From: Armigeres subalbatus | Lineage: Eukaryota > Arthropoda > Insecta > Diptera > Culicidae | NCBI RefSeq assembly: GCF_024139115.2 | Contig: NC_085139.1 | Location: forward strand, 137,137,121-137,201,120 | DNA length: 64,000 nt | Direction of reading: 5' to 3' | Part shown: one piece after another, positions 45,960-56,499 of the stretch | Numbering within the stretch: the first letter of the stretch is position 1 | Layout of the letters: every line of letters starts with the position of its first letter | The notes under the pieces: model-generated | Databases searched by the model: none | What the model saw: only the letters and a program-made list of their open reading frames with translations | Told to the model about the DNA's origin: nothing | Position numbers and translations under genes: made by a program

Positions 45960-46655
45960 TTTTTCACGTTGAAATCAAATATTTGCATTTTGTCTGATAG
46001 TCAAGTAGCATTGATTGCCTTGCAATCAGCAACTTCGACGTCTAAACTTGTATGGGAATGTGCTCAGTCACTCCAAAACTTGGCCTGTCGTAACAAAGTG
46101 AACCTGTATTGGACTCCCGGTCATTGTAGCAACAGGCAACGAACAAGCTGATGTGCTGGCAAGACTTGATTCATCTGGACAATTCATGGGTCTCGAATCA
46201 TTTTGTGGTGTATCTGCGTGTGCTCTTAAAATGGAACTCAAGTCTTGGGAACATTCAACCATAGAGGACATTTGGAAGAACACCCTAACTGCGAGGCAGT
46301 CAAATCGTTTCATAAGCCGAACGTATTGAGTACTCGCAAAATTCTAGATCTTCCAGAAAAAGATCTTAGCACAAATGTAGGTCTTGTAACAGGCCATTTC
46401 CCGAGTCGATATCACTGGAATCTGTTAGGAAAACTTCAATTTGATGTATGTCGTTTCTGTGGCATAAATTCAGAGGACCCGGAACATCTTTTATGCCGTT
46501 GTCCGGCAGTTTTTAGAAAAAGATATAAATTCTTCAACAGGGGCTGATACAATTCTCTGATGTTTGGAGAACAAATCCCAATACAGTGATACGATTCATC
46601 AGAACCATTATACCCGATTGGGGAAACAAGGCTAGTCGAGACGATTTAATTGCTC
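45960..46655 (+). pseudogene. LINE ORF2 remnant: RNase H and C-terminal zinc motif
   Basis: The plus-strand reading shows an RNase H domain: ILSDSQVALIAL with a catalytic Asp, VNLYWTPGHCSN, and after a one-base frame change GNEQADVLARL. It continues to a C-terminal C-x2-C-x3-4-H-x4-C finger (CRFCGINSEDPEHLLCRCPA) preceded by VGLVTGHFPSRYHW. This order is typical of RNase-H-bearing LINEs of the I/R1/Outcast-type groups. It ends at LIALNGEE, where foldback element FB3 begins at 46661. The endonuclease and RT are absent. Confidence 0.75.
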
Positions 46656-47709
46656 TAAATGGGGAAGAGTCGTTTGGCCGAAACCCATTCGGTCGAATGC
46701 CACTAGGCCGAACAAACCATTAGACCGAAACCCATATGGCCAGGTAATTTGGCCGAGCAGGTAATCTAGTCGAACAGGTCATTTGGCCGAATAGGTTATT
46801 TGAAAAGTCAGAATAAGATGAAAAAAGTGAGACGTCTTACTTCTCACTACTTATTTCCTACTTATAACTGTGGAATGTGAATAATGCGAAGCAAAAAGTG
46901 AGTCGTCTCACTACTCATTTCTCACTTCTCACTTTTCACAGTGAAAAATGCTAAATGAGTAGTGAGAAGAGAGACGTCTCACTTTTTACTCCTTATTTCT
47001 CACTTCTCACTGTAAAGAGTGAGAAGCGCAAAGTGAGACTTTTTATAGGAAAAAAAACATATGGGAGACGTTTCACTTCCCACTCCTCATTTCTCACTTA
47101 ACTCGGTGAAAAGTGAGAAGTGAATAGTGAGACGTCTCACTACTCATCTCTCATTTCGGCCAATTGACTTATTCGGCCAAATGGCCTATTCGGCCAAATG
47201 ACCTATTCGTCTATATTACCTTTTCGGCCAAATAACTATCGTCTCAATAGTCTGTTAGGCGTCATTGGGCCGAAACTAATACATACAATAATAGGCTAAT
47301 AGGCCGAAAGTTGTTTGGCCGAATATACCATTTGACCAAACAGACCATTAGGCAGGCCGAAAGAGTTGTTTGGCCGAAAGGGTCATTTGGCCGAAAGGGT
47401 CATTTGGCCGAAAGGGTCATTTGGCCGAAAGGGTCATTTGGCCGAAAGGGTCGTTTGGCCGAATGGGTCGTTTGGCCGAATGGGTCATTTGGCCGAAAGG
47501 GTCATTTGGCCGAAAGGGTCATTTGGCCGAAAGGGTCGTTTGGCCGAAAAGTTCGTTTGGCCGAAAGGGTTGTTTGGCCGAAAAGTTTGTTTGGCCGAAA
47601 GGGTCATAAGGCCGAAAGGGTCATTAGGCCGAAGAATCGTTTGGCCGAAATGGTCGTTTGGCCGAATTGGTCATTTGGCCGAATAGTTCATTGAGCCGAA
47701 TAGTTTATT

Positions 47710-48938
47710 TTTTTTAGTTTTATTTATTTTATAGGCTCGAGGCGCCATTAAGCATTACAGAGCCGAAATGTTAGAACTAATTATAGTTATAAAACATTCT
47801 TTAGAGCTTTTACGAGCTATTTTCTTCGGCCGTAGCTCCATAGAGCTTGATGTTGCGAACTGCGCCCGTCTTTGACTTGCTTTGTCCTTTTTTTGGCAGT
47901 GCGATCATATCCGAAAGTTTTGAAATATTTTCCCTGAAGTTCTCCAACCCTAGCTGTTCTGCAGCTTCGTCAATCTCCTTTCAACGTTGCTCTTCCGCAT
48001 CTTCTACTGTAGCTGGACATTTTGTTACCATTGTGTCCTGTTCTACTTGTGTTGCTAGCTCCGTGTCCGTTTCATATTGCAAATTTTCTTCCTCCGCTAT
48101 TTCAATTACGTCTTCCTCGATGTCTATTTCCTGCGGCAGCACTGCTGTTCCCGACTCAACCACACCAGCATATGATGTAGCATGAGTTTTATTTTGCTTC
48201 TGTGGACAAGAATACCTGCTGTGACCCTCCAATTGGCATAAAAAGCATTTATTTTTAAATCCATCGTAGTATATCTTTGCTTCCCGATTTAAAATTTTCA
48301 ACACTGGAGGAATCTCGTTTTCAATCTCTACATATATATTCCTCGTACGCCGGTATTTAAATGGTCTAAACCAAGTTCCGCTGGGAATTTTTCTCGAATT
48401 AGACGATGAATCTTTCCGAACGACCCGAGCACTGTAGCTAAATACGAATCGCCAACTTCCGGAGGAACATCAAACACTTACACGTAATGGATTGTGATTC
48501 CCGCATCCATCATACGTAGCTCCACAATTCTGCCACTTGAATACTGAAAATTAACGTCATCAGTATTCTGTCGCAATGCATCTCGCACTGGCATTTCAGA
48601 CTTGAACTTGATGTCTGATCCCATTTTATAAACAGTCTCCATTTCTGCTAAGTCGGCATTTAACTGCTTGAGAAAACTGGCAATTTCGACCCATGATGGC
48701 CGTGGTGACCCAGACGGGAATTTCAACTTGACGGTGTTGCAAATTGTCCGTCCACTCATATTGCAATTAATTTCAACGAGCAGCGAAAGGAACACAGGCA
48801 ATGGGCCGTATGAAAAAAGAATTGAACAATACGTAGGTATAGAAATATAAATCTATCTGCGTTGGAGCTTTAGCACTATCCAGTGTCACTAATGGATCCG
48901 ATACATCCGACGATGGTGAGCGCACGATTACAACTGTG
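47710..48938 (-). mobile_element. ORF1-only retroposon inserted in FB3, with target-site duplication
   Basis: A 12-bp direct repeat, gaatagtttatt, at 47698-47709 and 48939-48950 brackets a 1229-bp insert. On the minus strand it ends in an A-rich tail next to the left duplication (t-rich on the + strand at 47710-47735). It contains a leader of about 130 bp, an ORF1-type gene and a 3' region of about 270 bp, but no endonuclease or RT. Both flanks belong to the foldback element, so the insertion is younger than FB3. Confidence 0.8.
47981..48801 (-). pseudogene. LINE ORF1-like RNA-binding protein with CCHC finger, broken
   Basis: The frame starts at 48801 and reads to 48478, then meets a TAA in a stretch VFDVPPEVGDSYLATVLGSF that should continue the protein. 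A one-base loss in an A run near 48393 shifts the frame. From there SGTWFRPFKYRRTRNIYVEI leads into the second open piece (48304-47981) with the CCHC knuckle CFLCQLEGHSRYSCP and an acidic C-terminus. RRM-like core (VFDVPPEV...L...G) followed by a zinc knuckle is the layout of many LINE ORF1 nucleic-acid chaperones. The lesions are few, so decay is recent. Confidence 0.75.
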
Positions 48939-50164
48939 GAATAGTTTATTGAAAAGTGAGAAATTAGGAATGAGAAGAGTGACGTCTCACTACCCACTAC
49001 ACAGACGTCTCACTTCTCTTTCCTCATTTCTCACTTCTCGCTGTCAAAAGTGAGAAGCGCGAAGTACGTAGTGAGACGTCTCACTACTCACTTTTCACAG
49101 TGAGAAGTGAGAAATGGGGAAAGAGAAGTGAGACGTCTCAGTTCTCACTCCTCATTTATCACTTCTCGCTGTCAAAAGTGAGAAGTGATAAATAAGGAAC
49201 GAGAAGTGAGACGTCTCACTTCTCACTGTAAAAAAGAGGAGAGCAAAGTAGTGAGACGTCTTACTACTCACTTTTTACAGCGAGAAGTCAAAAATGAGGA
49301 GTGAGAAGCGAGACGTCTCCTCAATCACACCTCATTTATCTCTTCTCGGCCGAATGACCCTTTCGGCTAAATGACCCATTCGGCCAAATGACCCTTTCGG
49401 CCAAACGACTCTTTCGACCAAATGACCCTTTCGGCCTAATGACCCTTTCAGCCAAATGACCCTTTCGGCCTAATGACCCTTTTGGCCTATTGACTCTTAC
49501 GGCCAAATGACCCTTTTGGCCAAATGATCCTATCGCCTAAATGACCCTTTCGGCCTAATTATCCTTTCGGCCTAATGACTCTTTCGGCCAAACGATCCTT
49601 TCGGCAAAACAACCCTTTCGGCCGAACGACCCTGTCGGCCAAATGACCCTTCGGCCTAATGATCCTTTCGGCTTAATCACCCTTTCGGCCAAATGACCCT
49701 TTTGGCCAAACGATCCTTTCGGCAAAACAACCCTTTCGGCCAAACGACCCTGTCGGCCAAATGACCCTTTCGGCCAAATCACCCTTTCGGCCAAATGACC
49801 CTTCCAGCCAAATGACTCTTTTGGCTAAATGAACCTTTCGGCCAAATGATCCTTTCGGCCAAACGACCTTTCCGGCCAAATGACCCTTTCGGCCAAATGA
49901 TCCTTTCGGCCAAATGACACTTTTGGCCGAATGACCTGCCTAATGACTCTTTCGGCCAAATGACCCATTCGGCCAAATGACCAATTCGTTCAAACGACCT
50001 TTTCGGCCAAATGACCCTTTCGGCCAAACGACCCTTTCGGCCAAATGACCCTTTCGGCCAGATGGGTTTCGGCCTAATGGATTGTTCGGCCTAGTGGCAT
50101 TCGGCCAAATGGCTTTCGGCCGAATGGGTTTCGGCCAAATGACCCTTCCCCTCCTGGAATCCAT

Positions 50165-50650
50165 AGAGTTTATCTGGGAGATGTCGCACTAGGTCCTTCA
50201 AGCAGCATGCTGTTCAGGGGGAAGCTGGCTACTGTTGCTGCTGCGTCCCACATGATTCTGATATTGTTTGGCTTTCTCGGGTGTTGTAATATGCCGATCC
50301 GGAGGTACCACATGTTACGTAAATCTACTGCAGCCAATTCTTCCTCTGTAACTTCGTGGATGTACCCTTTTTGCTGGTAGTGCACTGATGAACTTTCTCG
50401 AACATCGAAGGATCCTGTTCTAATCGAACTTCCAAACATCGTAGCCGTTACAACGCCTCGTAACCATAACTCGTCCTCTCGAGTATAGCGCTCGCTTGCT
50501 GATCGTCACTGGATTTGGTGCAGAGATTCACTGAAACGGCTACATTCTCAGCCGTGAAATACTACTTGACTAGCTCATGCAAACTGTCGTTGGAACCGCA
50601 AGCTAAAACGTAGAGGTGACAGTTGGCGTAGTAACGCCAACACGACCTTC
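50165..50650 (-). pseudogene. BEL/Pao pol fragment: protease-RT junction region
   Basis: Minus-strand reading from about 50650 shows LACGSNDSLHELVK, then VAVSVNLCTKSSDDQQASAI, in the linker that precedes BEL RT. After frame changes it gives YQQKGYIHEVTEEELAAVDL, MWYLRIGILQHPRKPN and IRIMWDAAATVASFPLNSML, the start of BEL RT. It ends at GPSATSPR, 15-20 bp from the right end of FB3. It is a different copy from the one at 15.8-18.3 kb (different sequence over the same RT start). Confidence 0.75.
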
Positions 50651-50659
50651 ACGTTTTTG

Positions 50660-51500
50660 TTCGGTCGCGGTGAGACAAATATTCTTCGATCCGATGAATG
50701 TTCCCGGAGCTTGGGTAAATAGTTTTGTCCACTTTCGCTCCCTTTCGCCGGTAGTAGCTCCTGATTTTTGTAGCTTCAAAAGGATCTACTGAGTTTTCTC
50801 TTGGTTATGATTCCTATGCGCGTCGCATTTTTGTTAATACGCCTAATTTATGTCTCTTATCTACCATTTTTTTAGCCAATTGATGTCCGTTGCAATCAAC
50901 TTTTACTATAATTTCTTTACTTATACTTACTGAATCAGGTTGCGATCAGGGTGTATACTGTATATAGACTGATGCGGAAGTGAATGAATCAAGGCCTTTC
51001 GTTATTCTGATCGCTACCACCTCGACCGTCAAGAAGCTGCCAACGTACACTACTAGATATTCTGCTTTTGAAAGTCAATATAGCGACTCCCCGTCAACTT
51101 CGTTCCAGCCAGATCTTCTGCAGTATCGCAATTTTTCTTTAGATAGTTATGTATCTCTTCTCTTGCTTCTGTTGTCCGTATGTTTTGAATATTATTTTGT
51201 GGAACTTTTTATTTTCTTACACAACAATGCGGCTTTCCTCATTCATTCTTACCTGATTCGTGGCTTCTCCATGATTTCCCTCGTGGTTTTCGATTAGATG
51301 TTGTCTGTTTCGAATTTCGATTGCGGTGTTGGCTTTGCATTGGTATCTAAACTAAAATTAATGTACTTCTTTTAGCAAGCATTGAGTATGGAATCAGCTT
51401 GTTGTCGTTACATCATCTTCCATCCATCACTCATAAGTATCAGGAAGAACCTTAAAAACAAGTAATGGTAGATTATTTCTCCTTCTTAACACACCACACC
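50660..51500. other. unassigned; no gene supported
   Basis: Probably continues older BEL-derived sequence at its left side. The 105-codon plus ORF at 50980-51297 is hydrophobic and AT-rich without a recognisable family. Confidence 0.3.
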
Positions 51501-51540
51501 TTGTTCCAATGCCACGAGGAATGGAATCCATTAAGCATAC

Positions 51541-51745
51541 GCGGTATTTCGAAAAAAATCGTTTCAGGTGGTTCGAAACGAAATTCCGCGGAATTTCGCG
51601 GAATTTGAGCATGGCGAAATCTGATTTCTTGATTTCGTTTCGTTTCGTAAAATTGCAAAAAATTCGCTAGAAAAAGCTAGGTTCAAACGAAATTTAACGG
51701 AATTCCGCGGAATTTCGAAACAAATTTAAACTTGAACCAGACTCT
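51541..51745. repeat. ttccgcggaa / ttcgtttcg repeat, copy 1
   Basis: Tandem and mirrored words gaaattccgcggaatttcg and atttcgtttcgtttcg. The same vocabulary recurs at 58206-58335. ttccgcggaa is a perfect palindrome. Confidence 0.6.
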
Positions 51746-51954
51746 TTATTATCAAAAATTTTGGCTACGCCGCTGAACAAAATCGTAATTTTGTTTGCAA
51801 AAATTTGAGTTATACAAATTTTTCTATTAACGCTTACTACATAACCACATTCTTTGTCGAGAAATACGTATGTAGTTTTCTTCTATTATTTTCAGTGTTT
51901 CCAAGATTCAAATTTAAATTTGGTGATATTTTTTTAATATTTGCACAATATGAA

Positions 51955-52160
51955 TGCGGAATCGATCGTGGGACAGCAGCTAGCCCGGGAGAACGCGAAG
52001 TGAAAAAAATCTACTTCGCGTAGCAGAAATTTGTTTAACCACTGTGCAATCGATCGTAGTGATGTTGATCACGCCAGCTAGTGTTGTAGAACGCGAAGTG
52101 ATAAAACTAATGTCTGCATCGAAGAGCACAAAATTATTTAGTGCGGAATCGATAGTGTTG
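51955..52160. repeat. internal duplication around gcggaatcgatcgtg / agaacgcgaagtga
   Basis: Two diverged copies (about 51957-52012 and 52045-52110) share caatcgatcgt, cagctag and agaacgcgaagtgaaaaaa-like words. A third aatcgat word lies near 52146. It may be part of a retroelement leader or LTR, but no gene follows. Confidence 0.45.
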
Positions 52161-52559
52161 TAAAAGCTTATTAAACCAAGTACATTGATCTTGCGTTAGA
52201 TTGATTTGAAACACAGTCTTCGTCTTCTTGTTTTCAAAATAACTTCGTTTAAAATAAATATTTAGTCGCTTACCAAGGAGCTTCACATGAATTACCTTCT
52301 CAACTAACCAACGATTCCTTTCCCGTAGCGCTCGCGAAGATGCAGAGCATTCCTTGGTTTCTTATAAAAATGGGTGTTTAACAAATTTTCCGCTCCCAAT
52401 CCTAAATTGACAGTAAGGAGCATCGTTAGGTGTTGGTCATTAATTGGAAACTCTGAGGCAAGTATACAATAAGAATAACTTGATTCAGAGGCGCATTCAC
52501 GTTCCGAGTCGTGGGTAGGACAAATAGGAAATGCCAATTTGGGAAACAGTTCTGGAAAA

Positions 52560-53045
52560 AGAATTCCTAGCCTCTTCAAGATAAGCTTACGAGCCTCTTG
52601 AATGGAGACTTCCGAGTCTCTTGAAGGAAGGATTCCAAGCCTCTTAAAGGGAGGCTTCCAAGCCTGTTAAAGGGAGGATTCCGAGCCTTTTTAAATACGG
52701 CTTTCAAGCCCTGAAAAGGGACTTCAGAGCCTCTTAATAGAAGGCTTCCGATCCTCTTGAGAAAAGGCTTCCGAGCCTCTTGAAGGGGGGCTTCAGAGTC
52801 TCTTGAAAGTGGATTTCGAGCCTCTTTAAAGGCTTCTAAGTACCTTGAAAGTACGTTTCTAAGCTACTGAACCTCTTGAAAGTAGTCTCCAAGCCTCTTG
52901 AAAAAGGCTCCGGAGCCTTTTGAAGGGGGCTTCCCAGTCTCTTGAAAGGAGGCTTCCGAGAAGCGTAGAACGATTCTTCTAATTCTCTTGCAACGAAGCA
53001 ACTGAACTTTTCGAAAAAAAAAAACATCCATGCCTCTCAAATGGA
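52560..53045. repeat. minisatellite gaggcttccgagcctcttgaaagg
   Basis: About 18 diverged units of roughly 22-26 bp reading cctcttgaaaggaggcttccgag, with drift to aaagg(g)aggattcc and single indels. It is the same family as 20640-20722. The unit itself is partly palindromic (gaggcttccgagcctc). Confidence 0.85.
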
Positions 53046-53284
53046 GACTTTCGTACCATCAGACTCTAGATTTTAGTTCAGAAGCGAATAGATTGATTGC
53101 ATTGAAGTTTTTTTTAAATTTGTTCATTCGACGTTTTGTCCTTTTGATCTTTTTATCGCCCTTTATACACTGTGCTCGTTTTGGAGGGCAGGATTCAATA
53201 GGCTTTGATTTACTAATCGTCATGCATATTATGTACAAGACTTGAAATAAAAAAATTCACAATTATCAATCTTTATCAATAAGT

Positions 53285-53670
53285 TTGATTGGAATTGTAA
53301 TAGAGTCGACTCTCTACATCACGATGTTCTACATCACGATTTCTCGATGTCTCTCCCTATGTCGATGGTTTTATCGGTTCCTTCAATCTACATACATTTG
53401 GGATTTCTACATCTCGCTAACTTCTCTATCTCGATATCTTCTGGTCATATTTTGTTCAGGATTCTCACTTCCTATGTCGATATATTCGAATTTCTAGACT
53501 ACTAGACCAGTTTTGGACAATAACAAACACAACAAAAACAAGAGATGACATTTGTTTTGTTATCGTTTTTCATTGCAACGAGCTTTTATCGATCTAGTAA
53601 CTCTGTCAATTTTCCTTCCTCTCCTTATATCGATGGTCCCTTCATTATCGAGATGTGGAGATGCGACTGT
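53285..53670. repeat. decayed MITE-like sequence related to the 55731 element
   Basis: Words tctacatcacgatgt, atgtcgatggt and tcgagatgtgga repeat in both orientations. Similar words (ccatcgactcatgg, atatcgagatgtgga) occur in the well-preserved MITE at 55731-55924. Ends cannot be set. Confidence 0.4.
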
Positions 53671-53684
53671 AGAGCCGCCACTAC

Positions 53685-53762
53685 TCATTCTTGTCCGAGG
53701 TACCCCCTGGGGCCGGCGAAGGTACCCCCAGGGGTACATGTACCCCAGGTTGAGAACCGCTG
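53685..53762 (-). mobile_element. terminal fragment of a hAT-type non-autonomous element
   Basis: On the minus strand it begins cagcggttctcaacctgggg and continues gtacatgtacccctgggggt. A CAG-x-GGTTCTCAACC start followed by GTAC/CCCC runs is the widely seen terminal sequence of hAT (Charlie-like) elements. Only this end is visible. Confidence 0.55.
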
Positions 53763-53859
53763 ATATAGATTACCGAGACTTTCAGCCCGAGGCTGCCTCG
53801 TCTCGAAAAATTTGTTTTCGGAGCTCAGAACCCTTTAAGAGCGGTCTTCGGTATGTTTC

Positions 53860-54325
53860 TGGTTCCGCAGATTTCAATAGACCTTTATTTGAGGTTTGAA
53901 GAAGACTTTTTCCGTGGGATTTGAATAATCCATTCAATCGTGCTTAATCACAACATCTAAAATTAATTATTTTTTTAATTAATCGCATTTGCAGAATTCA
54001 GCAACTTCTATTTCACCTCTGTAAAACATAGACATCTTTGAGTGCTTTAGGGATTTTAAAGTGCCTGAAGTCCTAAACAACAATCAATCAGTAGTCTATT
54101 GCTTTAGGATACCAAAAACATCTATGATTATTGTTTGGACTCTGATTAACTTTAAAATCATCTTCTGCTAACACACAAATTCTTGCCATCCAATGACTTC
54201 ATATGTTCTTACCAGAATCAATGGACAATGGACAATGCTTTGACTGTCCCACCCAGGAAAATTCATGCGTAGGACATGTCCTACCTGTCCCATCCACTCC
54301 CGGCGCCACTGACTTGATTAATTGA
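53860..54325. repeat. unnamed interspersed repeat, copy 1
   Basis: It shares ordered blocks with 56500-57900: ttccgtggg...aataatccatt, caatcagtagtctatt-like, acatctatgattattg, gactctgattaactttaaa, ctttgactgtcccacccagg, gcgtaggacatgtcctac and cggcgccactg. Divergence is roughly one base in five. No coding capacity is seen. Confidence 0.65.
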
Positions 54326-54757
54326 TAATTAATAAATATTTCTAGATTTTCGCATGGATTCCGCAAAAAAAAATCCAGAACGGGTTGAATGATCATTAAA
54401 ATTACTGTCATACTGACCATAACAGCTGTTCTCATATGCCAAGATTGCCAAGGACACACAGACAATAGCTCAATTCGTCGAGCTGATGGTATATAAGACT
54501 ATAGGTCTGTGAATTTCAATCTGAAATACATATCTTTGGACGAATAAGAAGGAATAAGTTTTGGCTGTTATGCCCTTTTGTTGGTCTAGTAGTATCAGTT
54601 CTCTATCTGCGTATACGCCTGGCAGATGTGGATACATAATTGAGTATCCCACTCAATAAAAAAATAAACCTAAGCATTCATTTTCTAGTTTTGACATAAA
54701 TATTTATCACCGTATTATCACAGTGAAATTGAAAATTGCAAAAAGAAATAATATAAT
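54326..54757. other. unassigned
   Basis: AT-rich interval between the unnamed repeat and the TA-flanked MITE. Two short minus ORFs lack domains. Confidence 0.3.
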
Positions 54758-54759
54758 TA

Positions 54760-56099
54760 GGGGACCAGGGGGCAGTATGAACACCCGGGGCAGATTGGAC
54801 ACCCCCAATATTCTTGTTAATTCAATCATTTTTCTACTTTCAATGCAGCGAACTCTATAACTCTTTCATAAACAACTAATTTATAGCGTAGAAGTCATTG
54901 TTTTATCTTCTTAGCGCATAAATTTGATAAAAAAGTTAGAATGTCTTCCAAATGATTAAAAATTATAAGTTTCACCTCCCATAAAATAAGCTTTACTTTA
55001 CCATAGAAGATGATTTCTCAATTATTGGTCATCCCATAGCAAAATTCTGTTATTTACAGTGCTCTGGCATGTATTTGTGAGAAGTTTCCTTGATTTTTAC
55101 AAAATTTCCAACAGTTTTGAAATATGATCACCTGTTGGGGCAAACTGAACACTCTATATGGGGGTAGAACTGACACCTTAAAAATTAAAAACATAACCTC
55201 AAACTCATCGAACTAGGCTTTCATATCGTATTATTTTCGTGTTATCATGGTGAAGAATTATAATTCGCTATTAAAGTTCCAGTACATGACATATATACCA
55301 TAGAAGTCGTTAAAAGTCCACCAAAAAAGGAAGTCCATATAAACAAAATCATATGCTTCATACAAAAAGTTCGACATACATGTATGAGGCCTGCTGAAAG
55401 TGGCAAATTTTCGCGTTACGTATGAAATCTTCTTCTATTCACCATGGATTCAAAATAGAAAACGACCATATGTGACCTCGCTTAAGAAGAGGGAAAAAGA
55501 TTTTCGGATGTTGATGATTCAAACACAATTTTAGGTGTCTTATACAAAAACATGACAGGAAGTTGAACAATTGGGTAATATTTTTGTTGGATGATCCATA
55601 AAATAGGTTACAATGGCATATAATCACGAGTAAGATAATTTTCTTCATATTTTCTAAGGGTGTCCATACTGCCCCATGGGGGTGTCCAATCTGCCCCGCT
55701 ACCTTTCAGAGAGTAGTGAAAAATCAACTACAGTCAAACCTCCATGAGTCGATATTGAAAGAACCATCGACTCATGGAAATATCGAGATGTGGAATAGAA
55801 AATCCTCGGGAAGCTGTTTGAAGGGACCATCACAGTAGCCCAGAAAATATTTTTTAATATGGCATAATTTGCTTCCATGAGTCGATATCGAATCATAGAA
55901 CATCGACTCATGGAGGTTTAACTGTATTATAAAATCGTCCTATTTGATTGAAATTTATTAGTTTCAATACGATTCAAAACCGAAAAGGTAGTCAACGAGT
56001 AATAGTATCACATAATTGCTAGAAATCCGAATTATATTCAATTTAAATCACCTAATATTGATTAAAACCTTAGGGTGTCCATATTGCCCCTTGTTCCCC
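54760..56099. mobile_element. TA-flanked element with ggggcagtatggacaccc ends
   Basis: Left terminus ggggaccagggggcagtatg plus aacaccc. Right terminus is the inverted equivalent, beginning on the minus strand ggggaacaaggggcaatatg plus gacaccc. TA dinucleotides flank both (54758-54759 and 56100-56101), as in Tc1/mariner-type insertion. A third, inverted copy of the terminal motif with a second ggggcagattggacaccccc block lies internally at about 55658-55702, so an inner 950-bp unit may be an older complete MITE. No transposase is seen. A separate MITE is nested at 55731-55924. Confidence 0.7.
55731..55924. mobile_element. MITE, pogo/Tc1-like, 194 bp, TA target duplication
   Basis: The inverted ends match almost perfectly: cagtcaaacctccatgagtc at 55731, and the reverse complement cagttaaacctccatgagtc at 55924. 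TA flanks both sides (55729-55730 and 55925-55926). Internal sub-repeats of catcgactcatgga make most of the element foldable. Confidence 0.85.
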
Positions 56100-56339
56100 T
56101 ACCTCATCTAAAGGCAAGCTTGAACATTAGAAAATTAACTCAAAAATACATTCACTCAAAAGAATGAAAATTTTGATATTCAATTCTAGGCTTGCTTCAT
56201 AACACAATATTTGTACATCTACTAAAATCAAATAATTCAGTTAGAATTTGACTGAGTAATAAACATCAAAGATTAACTTTTTTCTTTATATCAACTTCAT
56301 TAAAATTTTGAATGTAACTTGACGATTTTTTTTCCCGGT

Positions 56340-56450
56340 ACATGTCCAGAATTCCCGTTTTTTCCGCTTTTTCCCTGTGACTTCAATTTCCCGTCTTTTT
56401 CCTGCCTTCCCCGTTTTTCCCGGTTCGATAGTTACCCTGTTATGAGAGCT
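56340..56450. repeat. ttcccggt / ttttccc pyrimidine-rich stretch
   Basis: Repeated ttcccgttttttccgc, ttcccgtctttttcc and ttttcccggttcg words. Low-complexity or decayed element end. Confidence 0.4.
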
Positions 56451-56499
56451 TAGAATTAACGACGAGGCAGATCTGTTTTTCTTCAGTTTTCAATTAATC

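Larger units (their letters stand above)
46661..50150. mobile_element. compound foldback element FB3, 3.5 kb
   Basis: The two ends are inverted repeats: ggggaagagtcgtttggccg at 46661, and on the right the reverse complement beginning ggggaagggtcatttggccg at 50150. They stay matched through aacccattcgg, gccactaggccgaaca and the aacccat(a/c)tggcc unit. Arms are 17-bp units (gtcatttggccgaaagg), best preserved at 47366-47600 and 49330-50050. Two core blocks of gtgagacgtctcac palindromes lie at about 46810-47160 and 48950-49345, so the element is arm-core-arm-core-arm. Open frames through the arms (FGRKGHLAERVIWPKGS strings) are repeat artefacts. Confidence 0.8.

Noticed and set aside
47311..47694. 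ORFs with FGRKGHLAERVIWPKGS repeats here and at 49555-50164
   Set aside because: They are readings of the 17-bp foldback arm unit. Equivalent ORFs occur in several frames.
46651..50160. Target-site duplication flanking FB3
   Set aside because: The bases beyond the inverted ends (aat on the left, tcc on the right) do not match over any useful length.
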